Shown piece by piece: positions 1-6,895 of a stretch of DNA of 12,203 nt. The translations under genes and the position numbers were made by a program. Source of the DNA: CAZYMF01 sp964648215 (GTDB lineage: Bacteria; Desulfobacterota; Binatia; HRBIN30; JACQVA1); contig CAZYMF010000154.1 of assembly GCA_964648215.1 (NCBI GenBank), positions 1 through 12,203 on the forward strand. Direction: 5' to 3'. Every line of letters begins with the position of its first letter. The stretch's first letter is position 1. The notes beneath the pieces are model-generated. The model was given only the letters and a program-made list of their open reading frames with translations. It was not told the origin of the DNA and searched no databases.

Positions 1-1264
1 GCTTGCCCCAGTTGCCGGTGAGCCCGAGGATGAGCATCATCGCCCGCTCCATCAGGTCGCCGTGGTAGTACTTGCCCGAGTTCCACCCCATCATGATGCG
101 GGTGCGCTTCTTGGCGATCTTGCGCGCCAGCTTGCGCGTGGTCTCCGGATGCACGCCGCACATCGCCTGCACCTTTTCGGGCGTGTACTGGGCGTTGAGC
201 ATGTCGCGCAGCAGAACGAAGACCGGGCGCACCTCGACCTCCTTGCCGTCGGCGAGCTTGACCCGGGCCGAGCCTTCGAGGGCGGGATCGACGGCGCCCG
301 GATCGAGCGTCCCCTTCGGCGCCTCGACCGCCTTGCCGGTCTTGGCGTCGAGCCAGTAGAACTGATCATCGGCGCCACCCGAGACCTCGGAGGCGCGCAG
401 GAAGCGGCCGGTATCGCTGCGGACCAGCAGCGGCAGGTCGGTCTGCTTCTTGACGAAGTCCCAATCGGCCAACCCCTCCGCGATCACCACCTGCGACATG
501 GCGTTGGCGAAGGCGGCGTCGGTGCCGATGTCGATGGGGATGTGGTAGTCGGCGTGCACGGCCGAGGGGCTGAAGTCGGGCGCGATGGTGACCACCTCGC
601 CGCCGTTGTAGCGCGCCTCCTGCATGAAGTGGTACCAGGTGATGTTGGTGTACACGGGGTTGGCGTGCCAGATCAGCACCAGCTCGCTGTGAAAGAAGTC
701 GTCGGCGCCGGGGGCCGGATCGAACTTGCCGAACGTGGTGTAGATGCCGGGACTGAAGTCGTTGATCTCGGCCTGCAGGTCGGTGACCTGGAAGCCGAGC
801 TGAGCGGAGAAGTTGTTCCACAGGATCTGCTGCGTGCCGCCCTCGCCCGGGGTGCCGATGTGGTAGAGCGACTGCGGCCCCTGATCCTCGACCGCGTCGA
901 GGATCCCGTCGGCGATGTCCTTGAGGGCGGTCTCCCACGACACGCGCTGCCACTTGCCCTCGCCGCGCTTGCCGGCGCGTTTCATCGGGTAGAGCACGCG
1001 CTCCTCGTTGTAGTGCTGCTGGCTCCACGCGGCACCCTTCTGACAGCCCATCGGGTTCATGTCGGGGACGCCGGGCTCGATGGTGCCGAAGATGCTGGCC
1101 TGCTCCTCGCGCACCACCTTGCCGTCGCGCGAGTACACCCGCCAGGGACAGCCGCCGGGATAGCAGTCGACGGCGTGGCAACCCCAGGTGACCTTGTCCC
1201 ACTTCCAGGCGTTGCGGTACGTCTCTTCCGAGGATTGGCGATCTTTGGTCGTTTCCGTAGCCAT
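1..1264 (-). CDS. Molybdopterin oxidoreductase alpha subunit, type II DMSO reductase family (alpha-1), 3' end missing
   Basis: The N-terminal 421 residues of a molybdenum bis-MGD catalytic subunit; the gene continues past the left edge, and relatives run to about 900-1000 residues. Seen: an iron-sulfur (FS0-type) ligand set His30, Cys34 and Cys39 followed by a Cys in DMNPMGCQKG, then the family segments VREEQ, LIWHANPVYTN, VVTIAPDF and GTDAA, and YYHGDLMERAMM near the edge. Asp162 (in VTDLQ) is the likely Mo ligand by alignment with alpha-2. Start: ATG with AAGGAG 6 nt upstream, and an in-frame TAG (the beta stop) lies ten codons before it, so no longer start is possible. There is therefore no Tat signal, unlike alpha-2, and the product should be cytoplasmic unless exported by an unknown route. 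It lies 27 bp behind the beta gene, surely in one operon; beta-before-alpha is the reverse of the usual order. Known: relatives include ethylbenzene dehydrogenase, selenate, chlorate and nitrate reductases. The substrate is unknown. Confidence 0.9.
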   Translation of the reverse strand, partial: MATETTKDRQSSEETYRNAWKWDKVTWGCHAVDCYPGGCPWRVYSRDGKVVREEQASIFGTIEPGVPDMNPMGCQKGAAWSQQHYNEERVLYPMKRAGKRGEGKWQRVSWETALKDIADGILDAVEDQGPQSLYHIGTPGEGGTQQILWNNFSAQLGFQVTDLQAEINDFSPGIYTTFGKFDPAPGADDFFHSELVLIWHANPVYTNITWYHFMQEARYNGGEVVTIAPDFSPSAVHADYHIPIDIGTDAAFANAMSQVVIAEGLADWDFVKKQTDLPLLVRSDTGRFLRASEVSGGADDQFYWLDAKTGKAVEAPKGTLDPGAVDPALEGSARVKLADGKEVEVRPVFVLLRDMLNAQYTPEKVQAMCGVHPETTRKLARKIAKKRTRIMMGWNSGKYYHGDLMERAMMLILGLTGNWGK

Positions 1265-1291
1265 GGCGAGCTCCTTTGCGAATGAAGTGGG

Positions 1292-2308
1292 CTACCAGGT
1301 GATGGTGGCGGGGTCGCGGTCGAACGGGCCGAGCACCTCGTTCCACTGATAGGCGATCAGCGTGTCCATCAGCTCCGACTTTTGCCCCTGTTGCCGTTTG
1401 GCCATCTCCTGCTCGAGCGTCTGGAGAGCCGGGCCGGCGCCGGCGCCGAAGAGCGACTCGAGGTACGACAGCGGGATGCGGCGCTGCGACTCGTCGATCG
1501 AGCCGTCGGGGCGCACCACGAAGGCGGAGAGCGGCGGGACGTAGAACACGTTGGGCTCGGTGTTCCACTCGGGGTGCAAGGGCAGCGCGACCTTGTAGCG
1601 TTCGACCAGGGTGTGGATCGCTCCCTTCTGGTCGTCGCGGTAGCCGACGAAGACCGCCCGGCCCGGGCACTGCCGCACGCAGGCGGGGGCGACGCCGTGC
1701 TCGAGGCGCGGGAAGCAGCCGATACAGTGCTGGCTGATGTTGGCGACGGCATCGAAATAGACCTTCTTGTACGGACACGCCTGGGCGCACTGCTGTGTCG
1801 CCTTGCAGCGGCCGGCGTCGCGCAGGATCACGCCGAAGTCCTCGCGCTTGTACATCGCCCCGTTGGGACAGGCCTCGACGCAGCTCGGTTTGGAGCAGAA
1901 GTTACAGACGCGCGGCATGTAGAAGTAGTACGCGTTCGGATACTCGCCGGCGCCCTCGTCCTCGTCCCAGTTCATCGCCCAGTTCGGCTCGTCACTCGTC
2001 GGTTGCAGATGGACGGCGCCGCCGCCGTTTCCCGAGGTGTAGACGTCCGGCCAGTTGAACTGGGAGGCGCCGCCGAACTCGGCCGGAGTCGGCAGCTCGC
2101 CCAGCACCAGCTTGCCGCTGGCGTCGTAGCCGCCGCCCATCTTCTCGTAGTCCCTTGGCGTGCCGCGGCCGGGCTGCGTGTTGACCGAGCACCACCACAT
2201 GTCTCGCTTGCCGTCTTCGTTGGTCCACAGGACCTTGCAGGCAACCGAGCACGTCTGGCAGCCGATGCATTTGTTCAGGTCGAAGACCATCGCCATCTGT
2301 TTGCCCAT
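1292..2308 (-). CDS. Iron-sulfur electron-transfer beta subunit, NarH/EbdB/DdhB/SerB type
   Basis: A 338-residue ferredoxin-like subunit that carries electrons from the molybdenum site through four iron-sulfur clusters. Cysteine groups seen: 14/17/20/24 (CIGCQTCSVAC), 135/138/143/147 (CNFCSKPSCVEAC), 168/174/178 (CKATQQCAQACPYKK) and 195/198/210/214. The third group has Thr171 where a fourth cysteine would sit in a 4Fe-4S site. NarH has Trp there and binds 3Fe-4S, so three 4Fe-4S and one 3Fe-4S are expected. Length matches EbdB/SerB-type subunits and is shorter than NarH (about 510). Start: this ATG has GAGGAGG 5-6 nt upstream and begins directly before the first cluster. An in-frame ATG 43 codons earlier would run through the candidate operator and is rejected. 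There is no signal peptide; in related enzymes the beta subunit is exported by riding on a Tat-tagged alpha. It is first in the operon with alpha-1 and divergent from alpha-2. A dyad operator lies 50 bp upstream of the start. Confidence 0.93.
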   Translation of the reverse strand: MGKQMAMVFDLNKCIGCQTCSVACKVLWTNEDGKRDMWWCSVNTQPGRGTPRDYEKMGGGYDASGKLVLGELPTPAEFGGASQFNWPDVYTSGNGGGAVHLQPTSDEPNWAMNWDEDEGAGEYPNAYYFYMPRVCNFCSKPSCVEACPNGAMYKREDFGVILRDAGRCKATQQCAQACPYKKVYFDAVANISQHCIGCFPRLEHGVAPACVRQCPGRAVFVGYRDDQKGAIHTLVERYKVALPLHPEWNTEPNVFYVPPLSAFVVRPDGSIDESQRRIPLSYLESLFGAGAGPALQTLEQEMAKRQQGQKSELMDTLIAYQWNEVLGPFDRDPATITW

Positions 2309-2357
2309 GGGCCGTTCCTCCTCAGGGGGTCGCCGGAGCCCGGCGTTGTGCAACCTT

Positions 2358-2377
2358 CCTACCGTTCGGTCGGTAGG
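2358..2377. promoter_or_regulatory. Candidate TetR-type operator 1 (beta/alpha-1 side)
   Basis: The sequence CCTACCGTTCGGTCGGTAGG has perfect 7-bp inverted arms, CCTACCG and CGGTAGG. Its first 16 bases match operator 2 (2580-2595) at 14 of 16 positions and share the pattern CCKACYRKTCGGTMGG with operator 3 (10751-10766). It ends 50 bp from the beta start codon, a position suited to repression. Dyads of this form are typical of TetR-family sites near acyl-CoA metabolism genes. Assignment to TetR is inferred, as no regulator gene is in the window. Confidence 0.6.
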
Positions 2378-2435
2378 CGCGACAGTCCCGGCATCAGCGA
2401 ACAATGTGACAAACGTCAGTCGTGTCCCGCGCCCC

Positions 2436-2476
2436 ACGGAGGTGTCGCTGGCGACCGACAGCGATGGCGCCTCCGT
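2436..2476. repeat. Inverted repeat (potential hairpin) in the divergent control region
   Basis: Outer arms ACGGAGG (2436-2442) and CCTCCGT (2470-2476) are perfect complements. Inside them TCGCTG (2445-2450) and CAGCGA (2459-2464) also pair, giving a two-segment stem. It lies about midway between the two candidate operators in the 367-bp region between the divergent beta and alpha-2 genes. It has no T-tract, so it is not a standard terminator. A second regulator site or a leader structure is possible; its function is unknown. Apart from this and the two operators I see nothing firm in 2309-2675, and no convincing sigma-70 boxes. Confidence 0.4.
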
Positions 2477-2579
2477 CTCGGAGGTGCCCGGGGTTCAGAA
2501 CCTCCACAAGTTACCGGCCTTGGCGGTCCAGAAATGAGCCTCGTCATCTGCTTGCCGGATACGGGTCATGTCTTCCCTG

Positions 2580-2595
2580 CCTACCATTCGGTAGG
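2580..2595. promoter_or_regulatory. Candidate TetR-type operator 2 (alpha-2 side)
   Basis: CCTACCATTCGGTAGG has perfect 6-bp inverted arms (CCTACC/GGTAGG) around a 4-bp centre. It matches the first 16 bases of operator 1 at 14 positions and operator 3 at 11. It ends 80 bp upstream of the alpha-2 start codon, almost the same distance as operator 3 from the acyl-CoA dehydrogenase start (82 bp). One operator at each end of the divergent region suggests both transcripts answer to the same factor. Confidence 0.6.
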
Positions 2596-2675
2596 TGACG
2601 CATGCGGGGCGTGTGCCGACAGGCGGCACGCAGCGCTGCAGCGAACGATCACAGAGCAGGCATAGGGAGTCGTCG

Positions 2676-5537
2676 ATGGAGCTATCTCGCAGAGCCTTTC
2701 TTCGTGGCGCCGGAGCCGCCGTCGCCACGTTGACCCTGGGGAACCTCGACCTCGCGTTCGGCGCGAACGAGCCCGGGTCCGCCGGGCCGCGGGCCGCATC
2801 CTTGCCCGGTCTACCCGACTACCGCCGCTGGGAGGACGTCTACCGCGGCAAGTGGACGTGGGACAAGGTCGTCAAGAGCACCCACATTCGCGCCAACTGC
2901 ATCGCCGCCTGCTCCTGGAACATCTACGTCAAGGACGGCATCGCCTGGCGCGAGGAGCAGAACACGATCTACAAGCCGAGTGCGCCGAACGTGCCGGACA
3001 TGAACCCGCGCGGGTGTCAGAAGGGCGGCTGCTACAGCCAGCTCATGTACGAGCCGTCGCGCCTGAAGTATCCGTTGCGGCGCAAGGGCGAGCGCGGCTC
3101 CGGTTCGTGGGAGCGCCAGAGCTGGGACCAAGCGCTGACCCAGGTGGCCGACACCCTCCTCGACGTCGCGCTGAAGGACGGCCCCGACTGCATCGTCTAC
3201 GACCACGGCACCACCAACATCGACTTCGGCACCGGCTCGGGCGCCGAGATGCGTTTCTTCGGCATGATCGGCGCCACGGTGATGGATTCGTGGGCGGGCG
3301 TGGGCGATCTGCCGATGGGGTGCATCCAGACGTGGGGCAACTTCAACGCCGACGGCACCTCCGACGACTGGTTCAACGCCGATTACATCCTGATCTGGAT
3401 CGCCAACCCGGTGTACACGCGCATCCCCGATGCCCACTTCTTCTGGGAGGCGCGTTACCGCGGCACCAAGATCGTGTCCATCGCCCCGGACTACAACGCC
3501 ACCTCCATCCACGCGGACGAGTGGCTCAACCTGCGCATGGGCACCGACGCGGCGCTGGGCCTGGCCATGGCGCAGGTCATCATCAGCGAGAACCTGTTCA
3601 AGGCGGACTACGTCCGCGAGCAGACCGACCTGCCGTTTCTCGTCCGCGAGGACAGCCGCAAGTACCTGCGGCAGAGCGACGTGGAGAGCGGCGGCAAGGA
3701 CGATGTCTTCTACTTCTGGGACGAGGCGACCAAGCACATCGCCGAGACCCCCGGGAGCCAGGGGCACGGGACGCAGGACATCCACCTCAACGCCATCAAG
3801 CCGGCCTTGCACGGGCGCTTCTCCGTCACCCTCGCCGGCGGCAAGAAGGTCTCGGTGCGCCCGTTGCTCGACGTCCTCGCCGATCACCTGCAGCAGTACA
3901 CCCCGGAGAAGTCGGCGAAGATCACCGGCGTCAACGCCGACGTCATCCGCGGCGTCGCGCGCGGCCTGGCCAAGGCCAAGACCGGGATGATCTTCGCGTC
4001 CTGGGGCTCGTGCAAGCACTACCACTCCGATCTGGCGCAGCGGACGATGTGCATGCTGATGGCGCTCACCGGCAACCAGGGCAAGCGCGGCGGCGGCATC
4101 CGGCCGGGCGGCTGGTACAGCATCGACGCCATGAACGAGATCTCGAGCGAGGTCGAGGTTCCGTTCTACCAGCGCCTGCTGCTCAAGTTCATGTCGCCCA
4201 AGACACGCGACTTCGAGAGCTTCATGACCACCCACAGCTGGGAGCGGCCGTTCACGCCCCTGCTGCCGTTCCTCTACGTCCACGGGGGCATGAAGGAGGT
4301 CTGCGACCGCAAGGACTTCAACGACCCGGCGTTGCCGCACGGCTTCGCCGAGTACATCAAGGAAGCGACGGAGAAGAAGTGGCTGCGCGTGTCGCCGCCG
4401 CCGGAGCGGCCCCCCAAGGTCTACTTCTACACCGGCCCCAACCCGCTGCGGCGCTGGCCCGTGCCCCAGCTCGCGCTCAAGCACCTGTGGCCCAAGCTCG
4501 ACCTGATCGTCAACCTGAACTTCCGCATGTGCTCCACCGGCCTGCAGTCCGACATCCTGCTCCCGGCCGCCGCGTACTACGAGAAGATCGGGCTCAAGTA
4601 CCCGCAGAGCCTGGTGCCGTACGTCGTCTTCGCCGACCAGGCGGTGAAGCCCATGGAGGACGCACAGTCGGAGTTCACCGTCTTCGCCATGCTCGCGCAC
4701 AAGGTTCAGGAGAGGGCACGCGCCCGCAACGTCAAGCCGTTCAAGGACCACTACGGCATCGAGCGGGACTACGCCAACTTCTTCGAGAAGTACCGGATGG
4801 ACGGTCTCATGGAGGTCGGCAACGAAGAACGCGCCATGGACCACATGATCCAGACCTCCGCGGTCACCAAGGGCTTCACCTGGGAGGACGCGAAGACACA
4901 GGGCGCGCTGCCGATCCAGGCGATCGGCCGCTACGGGCCGCACAACGCCATCTGCAGCGACTTCGAGCCCGGCAACACGGTCTACCCGCAGCAGTGGTTC
5001 GTCGAGAAGAAGGAGCCGTGGCCGACGCTCACCGGCCGGCAGCAGTTCCTGCTCGATCAAGAGTGGTACATCGAGACCGGGGAGGCCCTGCCGGTGCACA
5101 AGGAGCCGCCGACGGCGGGCGGCAACTACCCGCTGCGGCTCACCGGCGGCCACACGCGCTGGTCGATCCACGCCATCTGGCGCGACCAGCGCCACATGCT
5201 GCGGCTGCAGCGCGGCCAACCCGTCATGTACATGAACATCGACGACGCCGAGAAGCGCGACGTCAAGGACAACGACTACGTTCGCGTCTACAACGACGTC
5301 GGCTCCTTCCACATCCACGTGAAACCCTCACCGGCGCTGCAACCCGGCCAGGTGGTCATCTACCACGCCTGGGAGAACGTCCAGTTCAAGGACTGGATCC
5401 AGAGCCAGGAGGCGGTGCCGTCGCCGTGGAAGCCGCAGCACGTCTCGGGCGGCTACGGCCAGCTCCACTACCGCATGTTCAGCTACGCCCCCAGCCACGG
5501 CCCGCGGGGAACGACGGTGGAGGTGGTGAAGGCGTAG
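2676..5537 (+). CDS. Tat-exported molybdopterin oxidoreductase alpha subunit, ethylbenzene dehydrogenase-like (alpha-2)
   Basis: A complete 953-residue catalytic subunit of the type II DMSO reductase family, probably acting in the periplasm. Residues 1-31 are a Tat signal (SRRAFLRG, then a hydrophobic run ending near AFGA). The FS0-type cluster ligands are His70, Cys75, Cys79 and Cys114. Asp204 (VMDSW) is the likely Mo ligand, followed by the family segment GDLPMG and QTWG. Further marks are PDAHFFWEARYRGTKIVSIAPDY and the C-terminal MGD-binding domain from about residue 810 (LTGGHTRWSIHA to VIYHAWEN and GGYGQLHYRM). Start: ATG with GGGAG 6 nt upstream and the Tat motif right after it; an in-frame ATG 27 codons earlier overlaps the operator region and adds no sensible signal. 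No beta gene follows; the only beta in the window is on the divergent operon. Known relatives (EbdA, alkane, p-cymene and steroid C25 hydroxylases) hydroxylate C-H bonds with water. Assignment to that branch rather than selenate or chlorate reductase is by motif resemblance, and the substrate is unknown. Confidence 0.92.
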   Translation: MELSRRAFLRGAGAAVATLTLGNLDLAFGANEPGSAGPRAASLPGLPDYRRWEDVYRGKWTWDKVVKSTHIRANCIAACSWNIYVKDGIAWREEQNTIYKPSAPNVPDMNPRGCQKGGCYSQLMYEPSRLKYPLRRKGERGSGSWERQSWDQALTQVADTLLDVALKDGPDCIVYDHGTTNIDFGTGSGAEMRFFGMIGATVMDSWAGVGDLPMGCIQTWGNFNADGTSDDWFNADYILIWIANPVYTRIPDAHFFWEARYRGTKIVSIAPDYNATSIHADEWLNLRMGTDAALGLAMAQVIISENLFKADYVREQTDLPFLVREDSRKYLRQSDVESGGKDDVFYFWDEATKHIAETPGSQGHGTQDIHLNAIKPALHGRFSVTLAGGKKVSVRPLLDVLADHLQQYTPEKSAKITGVNADVIRGVARGLAKAKTGMIFASWGSCKHYHSDLAQRTMCMLMALTGNQGKRGGGIRPGGWYSIDAMNEISSEVEVPFYQRLLLKFMSPKTRDFESFMTTHSWERPFTPLLPFLYVHGGMKEVCDRKDFNDPALPHGFAEYIKEATEKKWLRVSPPPERPPKVYFYTGPNPLRRWPVPQLALKHLWPKLDLIVNLNFRMCSTGLQSDILLPAAAYYEKIGLKYPQSLVPYVVFADQAVKPMEDAQSEFTVFAMLAHKVQERARARNVKPFKDHYGIERDYANFFEKYRMDGLMEVGNEERAMDHMIQTSAVTKGFTWEDAKTQGALPIQAIGRYGPHNAICSDFEPGNTVYPQQWFVEKKEPWPTLTGRQQFLLDQEWYIETGEALPVHKEPPTAGGNYPLRLTGGHTRWSIHAIWRDQRHMLRLQRGQPVMYMNIDDAEKRDVKDNDYVRVYNDVGSFHIHVKPSPALQPGQVVIYHAWENVQFKDWIQSQEAVPSPWKPQHVSGGYGQLHYRMFSYAPSHGPRGTTVEVVKA

Positions 5538-5663
5538 CCCCCGGCTCGCAGCGAATCCGCGCCCGGGGCGGAGGCGGCACTTACTGATCTCGGTCATGCA
5601 GAAGGGAGATCCTCGTCACGCCGTCTCATCGCCATTTGTCGGGACTGTTGCTAAACGAACCTC

Positions 5664-6860
5664 ATGAGCTACTCCTTTCCGGCGATCTACTTCGAGGCGA
5701 CGCGGCTCTGCAATCTGCAGTGTCAGGCGTGCATGACCGGCAGCAACGACGCCGAACGCGTGCGGCAGAGCCGCAAGCAGGAGCTGAGCTACGACGAGAT
5801 CCGCGAGCTGGTGCTGCTGCCGGCACAACGCCTCGGCGTCATGGCCGTCGGCTGGAGCGGCGGCGAGTTCCTCCTGCGCCGGGACGCCTTCGATCTGCTG
5901 CGCCTCACCGTCGACCTCGGCTACCAGTGCAAGGTCTGCAGCAACGGCGAGCTGCTGACCCGCCAGCGCCTGCGCGACATCAAGGAGGCCACCCGCGGCC
6001 GCGTCACCATCGCTCTCGGCTTGAACTCGATCGACGACCGGAACGAGACCACGCGCGACGCCAGCCCCGATCGCACGATCGAAGTGCTGGAGCTGTGCAA
6101 GGAGCTGAAGATCGATCGCCATGTGATCGTCACCATCGGCAAGCACAACGCCGACAGCTTCGACAAGACGATCGACTACCTGGTGAAGCGCCGCATCTCC
6201 TACAATCGCTCGCCGCTGGTGGGCCGCGGCTCCGGCTGCGATTTTTTCCGCGACCAGGCCTTCGATCGCGACGACCTGAAGGAGAAGTTCCACCCCGAGC
6301 TCCGACGCCACGTCAACGGCTACGTCAGCTACACGCCCTTCTTTCTCTCACCCGAGCTGCACGATCAGGTCTCCGGCGGCGTTCGCAACGGCACCGTGCC
6401 GCACAACCCTCCGATCGGCTGCTGGGTGGGCACCTGGCTGACGCTCAACGCCGAGGGCGACGTCTCGGCGTGCCCGGTGCTGCTCGACGTGCTCTCGGCC
6501 GGCAACGTGCGCGACAAACCGCTCGATCGCCTGGTGAACGAGAGCGAGCTGTTCGCCACCCTGCTCGACCGCAGCCAGCTCAAGGGACGCTGCGGCCAGT
6601 GCCGCTACCAGTACACCTGCGGCGGCTGTCGGGCGATGGCCTACTTCCACACCGGCGACGCGATGCAGGAGGACCCCACCTGCTTCTTCGATCCGGTCGA
6701 TCGCAACACGGTCAGCGAGCACGAGGAAGAGACCAACCGCTTCTTCAAGAAGTACCTGATGGTGGCCCGCTACGTCGGGCTGTATCAGCGGCCGGAAGGA
6801 AAAACTGAAGGTCAAAGGGAAAAGGTCGAAGGTGAAGGCACGTCGGAAGAGGGCCGATGA
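5664..6860 (+). CDS. Radical SAM/SPASM protein, NirJ/AhbC/AhbD-like
   Basis: A 398-residue radical SAM enzyme. The SAM-cluster motif is Cys16, Cys20 and Cys23 (CNLQCQAC), with the glycine-rich SAM segment WSGGEFLLR. A C-terminal SPASM domain supplies Cys253, Cys270, Cys310, Cys313, Cys319, Cys322 and Cys340 for auxiliary clusters. The stretch CGGCRAMAYFHTGD followed by EDPTC is characteristic of NirJ, AhbC and AhbD, which alter heme side chains, but related SPASM proteins modify peptides. Start: this ATG, because an in-frame TAA lies three codons upstream; no good ribosome binding site is visible. It lies 126 bp after alpha-2 on the same strand, perhaps one transcript. An inference is that it makes or modifies a heme or peptide cofactor for the molybdoenzyme system. 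Oddity: the last 20 or so residues (from PEGKTEG on) are charged, repetitive and encoded by the left arm of a 7-nt repeat array, so they are probably not part of the fold. Confidence 0.85.
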   Translation: MSYSFPAIYFEATRLCNLQCQACMTGSNDAERVRQSRKQELSYDEIRELVLLPAQRLGVMAVGWSGGEFLLRRDAFDLLRLTVDLGYQCKVCSNGELLTRQRLRDIKEATRGRVTIALGLNSIDDRNETTRDASPDRTIEVLELCKELKIDRHVIVTIGKHNADSFDKTIDYLVKRRISYNRSPLVGRGSGCDFFRDQAFDRDDLKEKFHPELRRHVNGYVSYTPFFLSPELHDQVSGGVRNGTVPHNPPIGCWVGTWLTLNAEGDVSACPVLLDVLSAGNVRDKPLDRLVNESELFATLLDRSQLKGRCGQCRYQYTCGGCRAMAYFHTGDAMQEDPTCFFDPVDRNTVSEHEEETNRFFKKYLMVARYVGLYQRPEGKTEGQREKVEGEGTSEEGR

Positions 6861-6895
6861 CCCGCAACCTTTGACCTTTAACCTTTGCCCTTTCC
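6796..6895. repeat. Inverted array of 7-nt repeats (AAGGNNN/CCTTTNN) between convergent genes
   Basis: Left arm: AAGG recurs at 6808, 6815, 6822 and 6829 (7-nt steps), with outliers at 6796 and 6835. Right arm: CCTTT recurs at exactly 6868, 6875, 6882 and 6889. The arms are complementary: 6807-6832 pairs with 6868-6893 at 21 of 26 positions, around a 35-nt loop. The left arm is the 3' coding end of the radical SAM gene and the right arm abuts the stop codon of the PEBP gene, so the hairpin serves both convergent transcripts. A bidirectional terminator or 3' stabiliser is plausible. The same architecture with another unit occurs at 12054-12158. Confidence 0.75.

Noticed and set aside
62..1285. 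Long plus-strand open frame (407 codons) opposite alpha-1
   Set aside because: It is antisense to a frame with clear molybdoenzyme motifs. Its Val/Ala/Leu/Arg/Asp/His-rich composition is typical of GC-rich antisense shadows.
1262..1294. Possible amber readthrough fusing beta and alpha-1
   Set aside because: Beta and alpha-1 are in the same frame with only TAG and nine codons between them. However, alpha-1 has its own strong ribosome site (AAGGAG) and no recoding signal is visible, so chance (one in three) is enough.
2811..5318. Minus-strand open frame of 835 codons opposite alpha-2
   Set aside because: It is a shadow of the alpha-2 gene with low-complexity Val/Asp/Leu/Arg sequence and no family motifs.
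5538..5570. GC-rich inverted arms after the alpha-2 stop as a terminator
   Set aside because: The arms (GCCCCCGG and CCCGGGGC) are imperfect, widely spaced and lack a T-tract, so they do not support a terminator before the radical SAM gene.
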